The notes under the pieces were generated by a model. The model was not told where the DNA came from. It saw nothing but the letters and a program-made list of their open reading frames with translations, and did not search any database. Made by a program: the position numbers and the translations under genes. 64,000 bases of DNA from Nymphalis io (taxonomy: Eukaryota; Arthropoda; Insecta; Lepidoptera; Nymphalidae): the NCBI RefSeq assembly GCF_905147045.1, contig NC_065905.1:620001-684000 (forward strand), in the 5' to 3' direction. This document shows, one piece after another, positions 43,345 through 54,821 of this stretch (within the stretch, counting starts at the first letter, position 1; each line of letters opens with the position of its first letter).

Positions 43345-43653
43345 ATAATAATTATAATAATAATAATATCCTGGGACATTATTGACACACGACCATCCGA
43401 TCCCAAACTAAGCAGAGTTTGTACTATGGAAACTGATATACTACATATACTGCTTTTCTTTTGTAAATACATACTTATATAGATAATTACACCCAGACTC
43501 AGAACAAATAGACATTTTCATGCACACAAATGTCTATCCTGGGTGGGAATCGAACCCACAACCTTCGTCGTAAAAGGCAAGTATCTACCAACCTCGCCAA
43601 CCGGCCCGTCAAATTATACGACAAATGCATATACATAGTTATTGTTCTTAAAA
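43345..43653 (-). mobile_element. SINE-D, full length, with shared 5' flank
   Basis: AAT tail at 43345-43371, D body and head (TAGGTTGGCGAGGTTGG reversed) to about 43608. Then a ~45 base flank on the tRNA side matches 35111-35155. Confidence 0.88.
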
Positions 43654-43655
43654 TC

Positions 43656-43672
43656 TCTCTCTCTCTCTCTCT
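43656..43672. repeat. (CT)n microsatellite
   Basis: About eight CT units adjacent to the shared D flank. Confidence 0.9.
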
Positions 43673-43787
43673 TGCAAAACGCAAGGAGTCAATTTAATTT
43701 AAAAAAAACCACCCGTCACCTCGCTCTAAAGCTGTGTCTGTATATATATGGTAGATGTTTATCTAGTTCCGTTAAAATATGCTGGTT

Positions 43788-43850
43788 TCCGCACCATGTT
43801 TTTTTCATGCTTAACTACCGAGCGCGAAATGAATTATAAAAATAAATAAA
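43788..43850 (-). repeat. SINE-B fragment, decayed
   Basis: GGTTTCCGCACCATGTTTTT and GCGCGAAATGAATTATAAAA. Confidence 0.55.
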
Positions 43851-43989
43851 ACATTATTTTTTCATTTGCGCTGTAAAATAAAAAATTCAAAAGAGCTAAA
43901 CTAAATTAAATTTCAAGTCATAGTAACGTCATATATAAATAATATTAGTATTTGTCACCGCGTGTTGTAGGGGTGGGCGTAGAAGTATA

Positions 43990-44258
43990 TAATAATAATA
44001 ATATTCTGCGACATTTTTCACACACGGCAATCTGATCCCAGATTAAGCTCGTACAAAGCTTGTGCTATGGAAACCGGACAACTGATATACTATATATACT
44101 ACTTTTTTCGTAAATACATACTTATATAGATAATTACACCCAGACTCAGGACAAACAGATATGTTCATGCACACAAATGTGTGTCCTGGGTGGGAATCGA
44201 ACCCACAACCTTCGGCGTAAAAGACAAGTATCTACCAACTACGCCAACCAGCTCGTCG
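43990..44258 (-). mobile_element. SINE-D, full length
   Basis: (AAT)n at 43990-44003, then CGACATTTTTCACACACGGC, GGAAACCGGACAACTGATAT and head GGGAATCGAACCCACAACCT reversed. Confidence 0.9.
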
Positions 44259-44267
44259 TATATCCTT

Positions 44268-44385
44268 TCTCGGGGTGCAAGCTTGCTTCATACCAAATTG
44301 TACCAAAATCGCTACCGTGGTTAAGACGTGATAGCGTAACAGTCGGACAGAATTACTTTCGCATATTAGTACAAATGGTATACCT
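44268..44385 (-). repeat. G-family fragment
   Basis: GGGTGCAAGCTTGCTTCATA, GTTAAGACGTGATAGCGTAA and ACTTTCGCATATTAGTA reverse-match G. Confidence 0.65.
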
Positions 44386-44389
44386 ATTC

Positions 44390-44985
44390 ATATTCTTCCA
44401 TTCCAGATAAATTACTAACTCGGCCTATGTATACGTTATGTTTATTACATAAGTAATTCCATTTCAGTATAACTACCACAAAAGAGCTAAAGAAAGCTAG
44501 ATGTAATAACTAAGCCTCAAATATGTAAAATCTTTCTCAGAATTCAAAGCAACGTGTTGACCCCAGAATTTAATTAAAGCCTATTTAAGCCACATACTTG
44601 CGCAGCTGAGGGTTCAACCCTTTAATGAATATCGCATAACCGAGTAACCGCGAAATTCTCGTCCAAGATAACTGTTATAATTTGTTATTTGCTCGCGTTT
44701 ATTATGTACCATTTCAGTTCGTCGAAACTTTTTTTGAAGTGTTGAAATATTTGAAACGGATTTATTGAATGCTAGGAGTTCGTAATGGCTCAGTGGTTAG
44801 TGGTTACTGTTTTTCGTAAAGCTCAATCATTATCTCTATTTATCTTCTTTAGCTGTCTTCTATTAATGTTGGGCATGTCTGGACTTTAAGTCGTAATACC
44901 TTAGTCTTATATACTCAGTTATAGCGAATTATTTTGCTTTCTTGAAACTGTCTAAAAGTAAGGAAACAAAGTAAGAAAGTATCTT
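44390..44985. other. No gene recognised
   Basis: 44770-44810 has a tRNA-A-box-like TAATGGCTCAGTGGTTAG that may be a SINE scrap. The rest is AT-rich. Confidence 0.4.
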
Positions 44986-44989
44986 CTAT

Positions 44990-45248
44990 CTGTCCCACTG
45001 CTGGGCTTAGGCTTATCTTTTAAGAGTAAAAGCTCATTGCTGCTCACCGCTGCTCGAATGGGGCTTGGTGAAATACATATGGTGAAATTTCAGTGAAATT
45101 AAACATTTTTAGGTTTCCTCACGATGTTTTCTTTCAAACAAATTGAGAAAAATTAAGCACATGAAAATGAAATGGTTCTTGCCTGGGTTCGAATCCGAAA
45201 TCATTCATTATGATTCACGCGTTCTAACAATTGGGCCATTAAAGCTCA
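44990..45248 (-). repeat. SINE-B, diverged
   Basis: CTGTCCCACTGCTGGGCTTA, GAAATTTCAGTGAAATTAAA, CCTGGGTTCGAATCCGAAAT and GATTCACGCGTTCTAACAAT. The GACGGTGAAGG segment is reduced. Confidence 0.88.
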
Positions 45249-45302
45249 CAAACTGCCTAGTCTACATTAATCCGCTTTCTATTCGGTTACTATATTCAGC
45301 AG

Positions 45303-45413
45303 GTCATTGGAGCAGCGTGGTGGAATAAGCTCCAAACCAACTCCTCAAAAAAAAAAAAAAAGAGAAGAGGAGGCCTTTAGCCCAGCAGTGGGACATTCAC
45401 AGGCTGTTACGGA
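45303..45413 (+). repeat. SINE-B 3' end with A-run
   Basis: TTGGAGCAGCGTGGTGGAAT, a 15-base A-run, then GGCCTTTAGCCCAGCAGTGG. Inverted relative to the B copy just upstream. Confidence 0.9.
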
Positions 45414-45625
45414 CTATATTCACGAAATACTATATAATAGAATTGTCTACGAGGCATAATTTAGTAGCTACAACTGGCTTGTTACTTACGGATCAAGAGG
45501 CTATGAATAATGGATTGAGAGAAAGATATATAGCTTTATTACAAACAACACACTACGTTACAAAGACACATATGATAACGGGGGAAGAAGATGACAGATT
45601 TATGATAAAGTTATTTAGATATTAA
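45401..45625 (+). CDS. Unrecognised 60-codon ORF between SINE fragments
   Basis: Open to a TAA at 45623. It reads LSTRHNLVATTGLLLTDQEA then MNNGLRERYIALLQTTHYVT and KTHMITGEEDDRFMIKLFRY. Amino-acid balance is protein-like (charged, few rare residues). Internal ATG at 45503. It sits between a B 3' end and a reversed B scrap. It could be an exon or the end of a transposase. No motif recognised. Confidence 0.25.
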   Translation, partial: RLLRTIFTKYYIIELSTRHNLVATTGLLLTDQEAMNNGLRERYIALLQTTHYVTKTHMITGEEDDRFMIKLFRY

Positions 45626-45626
45626 G

Positions 45627-45698
45627 AAACAGCGTGTGAATGTCCCACTGAGTTCATGCTCTCCTTTTTGAGTATTAGATTTTGGAGATTAAGCTCAT
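45627..45698 (-). repeat. SINE-B 3' fragment
   Basis: GTGTGAATGTCCCACTGAGT and GGAGATTAAGCTCATT. Confidence 0.6.
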
Positions 45699-45832
45699 TT
45701 ATTTATTTATTACATATAAATTATAAATATGCAAATTTTAGGAACATGATTAAATGTAACTTTTCATACATTCCAGAATAATTATGACATCTAAAGAAAA
45801 CATCTTAGTTATATCATAAAGGTATTTATCTC

Positions 45833-45990
45833 CAAACGAAGGGATTGCAAAACTTGCATGTTCCGGATGCAAATCATGCGTCATGTATATTCCACCAACC
45901 TACATTTGAGCATCGTGGTGGAATAAACTTCTCCTCAAAAAAGGAGAGGAATCCTTAGGCCAGCAGTGGGACATTCAAAGGCTTTTACTG
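45833..45990 (+). repeat. SINE-B 3' half
   Basis: TGTATATTCCACCAACCTAC, GAGCATCGTGGTGGAATAAA and GGCCAGCAGTGGGACATTCA. Confidence 0.88.
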
Positions 45991-45994
45991 TATA

Positions 45995-46422
45995 AAAATC
46001 TTAGACGTATATTGGGGCCTCTTTTTGAGCATATACCAATAGAGCTGAAATACTTCTTCATACAAAAAACACAATACACATACACACAGTCGACAAAAAG
46101 ATTTTTTGCATTTTAATATTAAATAAACAAACAACAAATAAACATAAAAAACAATAGTAAGTAACGTTAGATAACTATGATTTAAATACATAAAAATACG
46201 CCAATATTCTTAAATATTTTGTAGACCAATTATTTCAGATGATATTTTTGTCTTATAAAAGAAGCAAAAAATATCGAGAAACAATATCAGAAAGAGGTTT
46301 TTTAAAAATGAAACGGTCCGTGACTTGTCAGATTACTCCTCACAGCGAGTTTCTCCTGACCAATAAAACCATGTCGATTGAATGGACGGCTCTTAATTGT
46401 TCACAATATAAGTATAAAAATA
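45995..46422. other. No gene or repeat recognised
   Basis: A 71-codon frame at 46239-46454 overruns into the C copy. Weak. Confidence 0.4.
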
Positions 46423-46424
46423 AA

Positions 46425-46796
46425 GTGCCTCGTTGGTCTAGTAGCTATATATAAGGCCACAGACTCGGAGGTCCTGGATTCAATTCCTAGGTCGGGCCAA
46501 TAAAAAGTTATTGGGTTTTTCTGAGAGAAAATTCTCAGTAGCTGTCCGCAGTCAGGAAGATGGAAGTGTGTACACTACCGTACCTTCGAAAGCACGTAAC
46601 GCCGTTGCTCCTGAACTCTTTCCGGTCGTGTCAGATTCCCGTCCCGTCAGAATATGAGAGTTAGGAAATAGAGATTGCACCTGTGTTTGCGCACACACTT
46701 GGGCACTATGATATCTCCTGTGCAGTTGGCTAATCTCTCCTTAGATTGGCCGTCGTGGCTGAAATTGGTCTGGAGGACATTATTATTATTATTATA
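46425..46796 (+). mobile_element. SINE-C reference copy with (ATT)n tail
   Basis: The most complete C copy. Head GTGCCTCGTTGGTCTAGTAG, B-box-like GGATTCAATTCC, GGGCCAATAAAAAGTTATTG, TTCGAAAGCACGTAACGCCG and GCACACACTTGGGCACTATG, then GGCTGAAATTGGTCTGGAGG, ending ACATTATTATTATTATTAT. It is longer than the 8.5 kb copy, which lacks part of the GGGCACTA...GGCTGAAA segment. Confidence 0.92.
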
Positions 46797-46867
46797 AAAA
46801 TAAAACATAAATTTTATAGATTAGAATTTATTTGAACCGCGAACCATTTCATTATATTTTTATATAA

Positions 46868-47096
46868 ATACCACCCCGCACTGTGTTCTGGGTAAGTACC
46901 ACTCACTCATCACAAACCTTCTAAATCCTACCGTCAAACAACAATACTGCATTGTTGTGTTCCGGCTTGAATAGTGAGTGAGCCAGTTTTACTGCAGATA
47001 TAAGGGATATAACATTTTGGTTCCCAAGGTCTTGGCGTTGTTGATCACTTACCATCAGGTTTTTGTCAATCTGTTAACTTACTTAAAAAAAAAAAC
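46868..47096 (+). repeat. SINE-A, diverged
   Basis: CTGGGTAAGTACCACTCACT, TTGTGTTCCGGCTTGAATAG, TTTTGGTTCCCAAGG and GATCACTTACCATCAGG, with a terminal A-run. Confidence 0.88.
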
Positions 47097-47099
47097 ATC

Positions 47100-47980
47100 C
47101 AAACGCAAATATTTTTTTTATTTATAAAATATAATATTTAAGTACTCATATTTTACGTACGTAGTCTTGTTTTCTCAAATCCTTAAAGTGAATTGTAATC
47201 TTTTTTTGAGAAATAAATTCTCTAACCTTAAAATATATTTTATCTATAACAAACTTATATATTATATAAATAATTGTTAAATGTATCGTGTTGAATTTAT
47301 AATAAAGAATAACAATTTATTTTATAATCAAATAACCAGAACAGAGCCAAGACCGCAAGAATTACTCTAACTTTCGAAAGTCATTTACAGCGTCAGCGAA
47401 AAGGCAAAGAAGCTGCGTTGAAATTGTCTGTTGGATCGGAACAGACAACCAAACAGGATACATAATGTATCTTATAAATTAAAAAAGATTGAAATATGAA
47501 CCGATTACTATAATATTAAATGACAATTCAAAAGTATCTTTCAAAATAATTCTTGAATAAATAACATTAAGTTTTTTTTATTGTAGTATAAATCAATAAA
47601 TCTTTTATTTTTTTTCGAAAACATTTGTCAACGAAATCCTACCGATATTATTTCTTTAGATGACCGATTACATCGAATCAATCAATGTCTCGAATAATAA
47701 TAAAATGTTTCTATTGAATAACATTACAGTTATCAGAATTCGTGTAAGATTAAATTTTGCTTTAGTTAATGTCAATCGTTTCGTTCGTAATTTCTCCATC
47801 TATTTTACTAAGTTATTTTTATATTTGCGTATACTCAATACAAGATATAAGATAGACGGCATATACGACCGAGCTTTACGTGCATTCCGTGGAAGGGGAA
47901 TGTAACCACTCCAAATGTCCAAACTCCAGGCTACTACTTACAATTCTGACAATTTAAAAAAAAACAATAACTTTTTATTA
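47100..47980. other. No gene recognised
   Basis: AT-rich. An 81-codon frame at 47660-47905 has no recognisable domain and is rich in N/I/F/Y, as AT-rich chance frames are. Confidence 0.4.
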
Positions 47981-47984
47981 ACGC

Positions 47985-48045
47985 TTTGAAATCATGACCT
48001 CAGGGTCTGCAGCCTTATTCGCTAACCATTAAAGCAAATAGGCTA
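47985..48045 (-). repeat. SINE-C head fragment
   Basis: Reverse complement gives TTAATGGTTAGCGAATAAGG and CTGCAGACCCTGAGGTCATG. Confidence 0.6.
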
Positions 48046-48047
48046 TC

Positions 48048-48535
48048 AAATTTAATACGGTAGAATAAGGAATTTAACTTTTTAAAACTATAAGATTAAG
48101 TATACTATGAAATATATAATAAATAAACTTCTAACGTGAATAATAAGAAGGTTGTGTCATAATTGTGAGTTTGCTTGTCGTTAGAAAACCGTAGTTAATG
48201 AACTAACGTTAAAACGTTTCGTAGTTTGTTAGTTTTTTATTATTAAATCTCACACACGCGTCTCCGCGTCCGTGTCTGTATAGTGTCCGTGTGTTTGCTT
48301 AGAATATCTAGTTCGTTTTGTTTATTTGCTCAACTGCAAATGTTATATAATAAAAAAGAATAATTTTCTTATGTGGTCACACTACTATTATAACCTCTGT
48401 GGTATACTTATTCTTTGCTTTTATAGGAGTATACTTAAAATACGTAAAATAGAATACACATTATTGTAAGCTACAGATTAAAAAAAATTACAAAACATAT
48501 ATATACAATCTAATTTCGAGTAGCATACAACTTTG
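48048..48535. other. No gene recognised
   Basis: 48245-48300 is a short GC-rich patch (CACGCGTCTCCGCGTCCGTG). The rest is AT-rich. Confidence 0.4.
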
Positions 48536-48539
48536 GCGA

Positions 48540-48625
48540 CCTTATGGCAATGTAGCGATTATTATCTCTTCTAGGCAACCAACGGCTTAAGGAATTACTC
48601 ATAGGATATGAGGTAGGCGGTGCAT
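48540..48625 (-). repeat. LINE 3'-UTR fragment (GGCCGCCTTATCG type)
   Basis: GCGACCTTATGGCAATGTAG and TCTCTTCTAGGCAACC parallel GGCGGCCTTATCGCTAAGCA and TCTCTTCCAGGCAACC at 61935-61972. Confidence 0.6.
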
Positions 48626-48629
48626 GAAA

Positions 48630-50555
48630 CAATAATAAATAAAATAACCTAAATCTATATCAAAAACAAATAAATAAATGTCAATATAAATATAAAATAC
48701 ACATATATCAATAAATAAATGATGTTAGGTACATACTAAAATTATTATTATAAATATATATATTTATTTTAACGAAAGTATGTTTTATATTCATATCGCT
48801 AAATATTTTTCTATCTATTTTTTTTTAATTATACATTATTAAAATAGATCTGCTTGGCGTCCATTTTGTTTACGTATAAAGTGCTAAATAAATAAATAAA
48901 TATAAGTTTCAACACTTAACGGCCCTCAACAAGGGAAGAACAAAATGAGATTTTTTTATCTAAATATGAGTTTCCATTTTCCTTGAAGATAAGCATTCCT
49001 TCCATCCAGCTTTGTTTCGTCAAATAACAAAAAATCCAATCTTGGATAATGATATTGTAGTTTGTTTGTACGTGGATAAAATCTCGCTTCCTTCTCAGTA
49101 ATATAATAACTTTATAAATATGGGAGATAACAGGGGTTCTGTCATTTAATAAAAACACACACATGAAGATTTTTTATTTAAAAAACAACTTTTGACAATA
49201 TTAAAGTTGGTTCTAAAAATAAATCATTTGACTTTGAATCTTTGATCACAAGACCATAAAACAAAAAAAAACATTTCACATAGCACTTACCTAATGTACA
49301 ATTACACATCTTACCTGTTAACCGTGCCAACCTGTTTTGTGTGTCATATTAAATATGTAAACAAACGATGAAATAACGAACGAATCTTACTTACCGCTTA
49401 ACATACATATCTTTTATAATTCAGTTTATTTATATCATTTATAATTATATAAAGATTATGTAGCAAATCTGGAAACAAAAGTATATGAACGCGCACATAA
49501 CGTTTTAAATTTTTAGAATAATCCTCGCCAAATCCGATTTCTAGATTGCCAAAGTGTTTGCCAAATGGCCTCTGTTATCGCGCTCGCTATTACCTTTCAA
49601 GCATTATCTGAGTGCACCCATACTAACATACCTGAAGGCCCACTATAATGGATAGCGTCGTAGAAAATAATAATGTTGACAGTTTATCAAAGAAAACATA
49701 TTATAAGTGGCTGTATGGTTTAATACACAAGCCTCTTGAATCGAATTTAAACATCGGTGGCAGTTTACACTTACTATCTTTTTAAAAGAAGTAAACATTT
49801 TTTTAAAGTAAAATAAGCAAAATTATTTCATGTATTTCTTAATAAAATATTACGTAGAAAATAAAAAAAAATTGTATTAGATTCGAAAATTTTTCACGCA
49901 GGACATATAACAGTTTAATTACTGTATTTTATTTAATATAAATCAATTTAATTTGTAAAAACGATTAATTACTGATATCCTTGCCAGTTCTTCACGTAGT
50001 TTACATTCGAAACCGATTATAGAATTTTATTTAACTTTCTTAAAATTTATTAAGACGATTCAAAAGTGCCTAAAAGAGCATCCAGGATCAAAGCGAATTA
50101 GAAAAGCCAATTACACAACCCTTATATGAATTTAAAAAAAATACAGCATTGAACGAGTGAAATGACCTTTGACAATACATCGCCTCCTGTATTCACTAAC
50201 AAAAACATAAATTGCATGTGGCTATGAAAAACCCAATAAAGTCACGTCGGCCGGTAACAGAAAATATGAAAACCTGTATCGAGGCTAGCACGAAAGAGGT
50301 CTGTAAAATGATTAAAAAAGCATCCGTGTATGTCTAACAGTTGACGTTCTTTGCTCTGTACGTACAGAACAAATGATATTCGATTCGGGAGATTGCTCAT
50401 ATAATATACAGTCTACTGATGCCATTCGTAATATCAGTCTAGTTGTATGCAAATGATACTCGAGTTAAAAGTTATATATACTTTTTCGATTTAATCATTT
50501 CAAACGAATACATTTGGTTCCATCACTAAGAGCTATCGAATCTAAACTATACTTT
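48630..50555. other. Long AT-rich stretch without recognised gene
   Basis: Nearly 2 kb with no supportable gene or repeat. Short ORFs such as 48916-49164 (minus) look like chance. Confidence 0.5.
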
Positions 50556-50557
50556 TC

Positions 50558-50853
50558 TTTATAGAATAAGTAAGCGGACGGGCAAATGGGCCACCTGATG
50601 TTAAGCGGTCATCACTGCCCAGAGACATTGGCATTGATAGAAATGTTAACCATCGCTTACATCGCCAATGCGCCACCAAACTTGCGTACTAAGATGTTAT
50701 CCTTTTGCCTATAATTACAGTGGCTCACTCACCCTTCAAACTGGAACACAATAATACCATGTACTGCTGTTTTGCGGTAGAATATCTGATGAGTGGTGGC
50801 AAGCTCATGTAACTACGCAGATGAGCTTCCACATAGCATAGCCCTACCACTAC
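50558..50853 (-). mobile_element. SINE-A, near full length
   Basis: TTATAGAATAAGTAAGCGGA, ACATCGCCAATGCGCCACCA, CTTCAAACTGGAACACAATA, CGGTAGAATATCTGATGAGT and CATAGCCCTACCAC. Confidence 0.92.
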
Positions 50854-50854
50854 G

Positions 50855-51490
50855 ATTGTCTTTGTTTTTTTTTGTAATCACTGATAAATTTATATTAATA
50901 TTTAAAAGCGTGTGTATTAACATATTTCTTTCATTACGGATTTTAAAGTGAATTATTACAAATTAACATAAATACAGCTTTAGTTGCGAAAGTCAATTAG
51001 CTTCGAAACAATTTTTTTGACGTCATTATCGTGCCACTGCAAAATTTTTCTCTCCAACTTCCTAATGGATTATTCATTAACATCGTCTCAATTCCAAGCA
51101 AAGTAAAAGCGAAAAAACATCCACCAATGTTTTAACGCTTTGATGAAAAAATATAGAATATTAGTAAATGAAAATATATAACGCCATAACTTCTAGTTTT
51201 CATTCAAAGCGTAACAAACAACCAACTCATTAGTTATGAGAATGGTCCTAGTTTACTCCTCGCTCAGCTATATTAACTAAATGAAATACTTTCGTTGCAG
51301 CATCGAATAATTATGCACTTAAAAGCTCATTCACTGTATGGCGCTGTTCACATTCCAGCTCTCAGTACACAATAGCTTTATATAAACGTGTTTTTACGTT
51401 CCTGCTATTCATCAGGTTCGCTTAGCTTTATTGAAAAACATTCCACGTGTTTTTTATAAAATAAAAATCTTTATAAAATCGTTAATAATA
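50855..51490. other. No gene or repeat recognised
   Basis: AT-rich DNA. Confidence 0.5.
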
Positions 51491-51492
51491 AC

Positions 51493-51702
51493 TGAAGAAG
51501 GTAGATTAGTAAATAGGCCATCTGACGGTAAGTGGTCACCCTATAAACATTGGCATGGTAAGAAATATTAATCATCCCAAACCAACAAAATTAGGAATTA
51601 AGAAGTTATGTTCCTTGTGCCTATCGTTAAACAGGCTCAGAAGTCCTTTAAATCGGAACACAGCAATACTAAGTATTACTGTTTCGCTACCACCAACTAA
51701 AC
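51493..51702 (-). repeat. SINE-A, diverged, deleted
   Basis: ATCTGACGGTAAGTGGTCAC, ACATTGGCATGGTAAGAAAT and ACAGCAATACTAAGTATTAC. Confidence 0.8.
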
Positions 51703-51984
51703 TGCAGTGCATTGATAACAGACCATTATTATTTTTATATGTATTTTCTAAATGTAAATATAAATCAAACATGCAATCAAATTGATTACAATCTATTGCC
51801 CGTGGATGCGAATGAAATCAAGTTCTTATCCGGCTCGAAGGAACATAAAGATCATTCGATGCGTCTATTATATAAACAATCCGGTCCAAAATAGCGATAT
51901 AAACCAACTAATCTAGAACTGCACCAGCCATATACTATATTCTAAGACATTACTAAAAAGTAATTGGGATTTACATTTTCAAAT

Positions 51985-52802
51985 ATGGGGGTATATCAAA
52001 AAAAATTACCGTTTTATCATATTCAAGATTTAAAGGTCTGTAAATATTTTAATTCCATTTTATACTTACCAATACTTAAATATCCCTTTAGATCATTCTC
52101 TGAGCTTGTTCATTCCCATTCGAATTTTAAAAAAAAGCCGCGTTTAGTTATTTGTTTCAGAGAAGAAACATGAGAGTTTTCTACTAAATTCTCGTAATTT
52201 TAAGGCATTACTGGTAAAAAAAAAATTACAGTCGCTGAAGCAACTCGTGAAATTATTAAATATGAAGGGCAAAGTGTCCTTGACCAGCTTTTCAAACCAA
52301 CTCCGCTCAGTGGGAGCGGAGTTAGTTTGAAAATATTAAGAATGGCTAGGTCGCGGTCAAACTGCTTTTCCGGTTGCTGCAAAGGGGCAATTTGATAAAA
52401 AAATCCATGCTTTGCGTTTTTTGGAATTGGAAGGGTTTTTCATCACGAATTTGTTCCTAATGGATGCTCTATGAACTCTGAACTCTACTGCGAACAACTA
52501 GATAAATTGTACGCCAAATTGTCAGAGCGTTATAGATTAGTACTTGTTTCGACCCATAGACCATTTTCTTCAAGGGATTTTTTTTTATAATTTTGCGTAA
52601 GTTAAAATTGCGGTCCAAGAGATCTTTGACAGCCATCCCAAAGAATGGTATCAGCGTGGCTTCGAGTAATTGGCTAGCAGATGGCTAATGACGGTTGATA
52701 ATAATGGACTATACTTTGATTATTAATTGTATTTTATATCAAAGAAAGTATAATACAAATATTTGGTTAAAAAATGGCAATATTTTTTTTATACACCCTA
52801 TT
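51985..52802 (+). mobile_element. Decayed mariner (Tc1/mariner) transposon
   Basis: The right end reads AATATTTTTTTTATACACCC before TA. The left end ATGGGGGTATATCAAAAAAA (from about 51985) is a recognisable diverged inverted partner. Between them lie two blocks of mariner transposase. At ~815 bp it is shorter than the ~1.3 kb usual for the family, so it has large internal deletions. It also carries a 20 bp inverted repeat at 52289-52333. Confidence 0.75.
52417..52726 (+). pseudogene. Mariner transposase remnant
   Basis: FWNWKG (52418-52435), then after a frameshift HHEFVPNGCSMNSELYCEQL and DKLYAKLSERY (52441-52545). This matches the mariner block ...WDQKGV.HYELL..G.T.N.ELY..QL..L. A second block, VQEIFDSHPKEWYQRGFE, stop, LASRWLMTVDNNGLYFD (52613-52723), is the C-terminus (..FDSKP..WY..GI..L..RW...I...G.YF). 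The segment with the second and third catalytic aspartates is deleted, so it is inactive. Confidence 0.88.
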
Positions 52803-52841
52803 ATTTAAAACAAACAAATGATAGCAAGATTTAATGTACAT

Positions 52842-52858
52842 GTAGCGCCATCTAGCGA
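52842..52858 (+). promoter_or_regulatory. CTCF-like motif
   Basis: GTAGCGCCATCTAGCGA resembles the insect CTCF core (TAGCGCCMYCTRSYGGC-like). It lies 40 bp beyond the mariner right end. Single-site motif resemblance only. Confidence 0.3.
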
Positions 52859-52861
52859 CTA

Positions 52862-53780
52862 AAAGATTAAACACGCTCCGTTTGCTTTCCGTGAAATATT
52901 GTATTTCTCCACAATGCACTTTCATGTTCGTTCCTAATACCATTCCTTTTAATGGAAATCGTAAAGCTTGCTGTGTTGGATAGACTTTGCCTTTTAACGT
53001 TATATGTATAAATAGTTATATGTTTAAGAGGATATGCAGTCGACCTATTTTTTGTGTGTATGTTCCTTGAAATTCGCATCAATTGATCAGTATCTACATT
53101 TAATTTTTGTTTCTTAATTATAAGGCACACTGCAAGTATAATTTTTAATAATTAAAAAAGACGACCTAATATGAGATAAAAAATATATGAATATAACTAT
53201 AGACATGCGACATAAAATGTTTGATTATAAATGCATGAAAATTAGCAAAATATTCATGTTATATATTTAATTAAATGATAAAAATATGACAAAGTTAGTA
53301 AATTATTCATTCATAAATTATAAAATTAACAATGATTTAACATTTTTAATATGATCTTCAAGCTGAACATTTCTTTAATCATAGCCAACACTCTCAATTA
53401 AAGCACTTATCAAACAAAAAACATAACCAAAATCGGTTCATCCATTTAGGAACTACAATGGACCAGACATATACACACGTTAAACGTGTAACAGCCCTCT
53501 TTTATTTGGTTAAAAAGCCTGGAATATAACTTAAAATTGTTCGCTCACTCCCTTTAACTCAGTCTAAATTGACATTACCTTTACGTACTTCAAACATCGA
53601 GAACAGAATTCTTAGTCGTAACTCAACTTACTTGGAACTTCCTTCAGAATATCTTCCTTCAAACTATGTACGTTAAAATATATCTGAAAAATGTCTTAAC
53701 TACGTCATATATTCATAATTTGTCTTCTTATATCGCGTTCGTTATTTTGTATTCATTTTTTGAACATTTTTAGTTATACG
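52862..53780. other. No gene or repeat recognised
   Basis: AT-rich DNA. Minus ORF 52867-53130 has no motif. Confidence 0.45.
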
Positions 53781-53784
53781 CTGT

Positions 53785-53925
53785 TTTGACCGCGAAGTTT
53801 CTTTCGCCGGTTCTCTTCAGGTCAGGGTATTTCTTTTCCGAACAGGTGGTAGTTTTTAATTTGACGATCAATAAGTAAGTACAATGCTTCTATATTGAAA
53901 AAGTATTTTCATTTTGATTTTGAAG
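53785..53925 (+). repeat. LINE 3'-UTR fragment
   Basis: GCGAAGTTTCTTTCGCCGGT, TCCGAACAGGTGGTAGTTTT, TTGACGATCAATAAGTAAGT and CAATGCTTCTATATTGAA. The best copy of this tail type here; compare 20325-20445. Confidence 0.65.
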
Positions 53926-53929
53926 ATCT

Positions 53930-54818
53930 TAAAACATTTGAAACCTTATCTGTGAAATGAGCGGCTAAGAAACCTTTTTATTAGCTTGAAATCTTAATCG
54001 AGAATATCCGATGGGTCGCAAATCCGAGACGACCGTAATAAATTCAGATGCTCGACCAACAGTTTTACGTGATTTCCGAAGTACGGGAGATAATTTCTTC
54101 AGAAGATGCCGACTATATTTTGGAACACCAATTTACTGTCACACAATTTATTTAAAATCACTTTACACAATCAAAATTTTAAATCACTTTATTAAAATAC
54201 AATAATAACACGGTTTTCTTTTACAGTTATAACTTTCATCGCGATTGCACATGTCATTTGTCACAGCTAAGTTTACTTCGGCCAGCGTATCGACAAACTG
54301 AAGTCGAATTACGTTTTAGATCAAGAACATTTTTATAAACTTTACTTTAATGATAAAATGCAGGTACATCGTGTTTTCTTACTGTATACACTATCAAATT
54401 CCCAATAACCCAATAATATATCATTTTATAGACCTTAGCTGAAGTTAAATGGTTCTGAGGAGCCATTAGACCAACAGGTAATTAGTTAACTGTGCAAGAT
54501 AACTGTACTACTGGCTATGTAGTTATGTTGAATTATAATTAACAAAATTATAATTAATAACAGTTAATGTAAATCCGTTAACCAATTTAGAATTTAATTA
54601 TTTATGCACCAATAAACGCGTTAATCTTGTAATTAACCGCAATCGAGCAATAAAGCTGTCAAGAGGACGCTATAAAATATATTTGCATATAAAAATTAAT
54701 TATAATACATATCCAAGGAAGTATTATAACGCAAAAGCTCTCGAATTTAATGTAAAGTGATATTCATACTTCCATAATTTTATAGACATTTGTCATTTTT
54801 ATTTTATTTATTGATATG
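53930..54818. other. No gene recognised
   Basis: 54000-54130 has a 64-codon frame in GC-balanced sequence, unidentified. The rest is AT-rich. Confidence 0.4.
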
Positions 54819-54821
54819 TAA

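Noticed and set aside
47660..47905. 81-codon ORF as a gene
   Set aside because: Composition (N, I, F, Y, V) is what random AT-rich sequence gives, with no domain, context or splice support.
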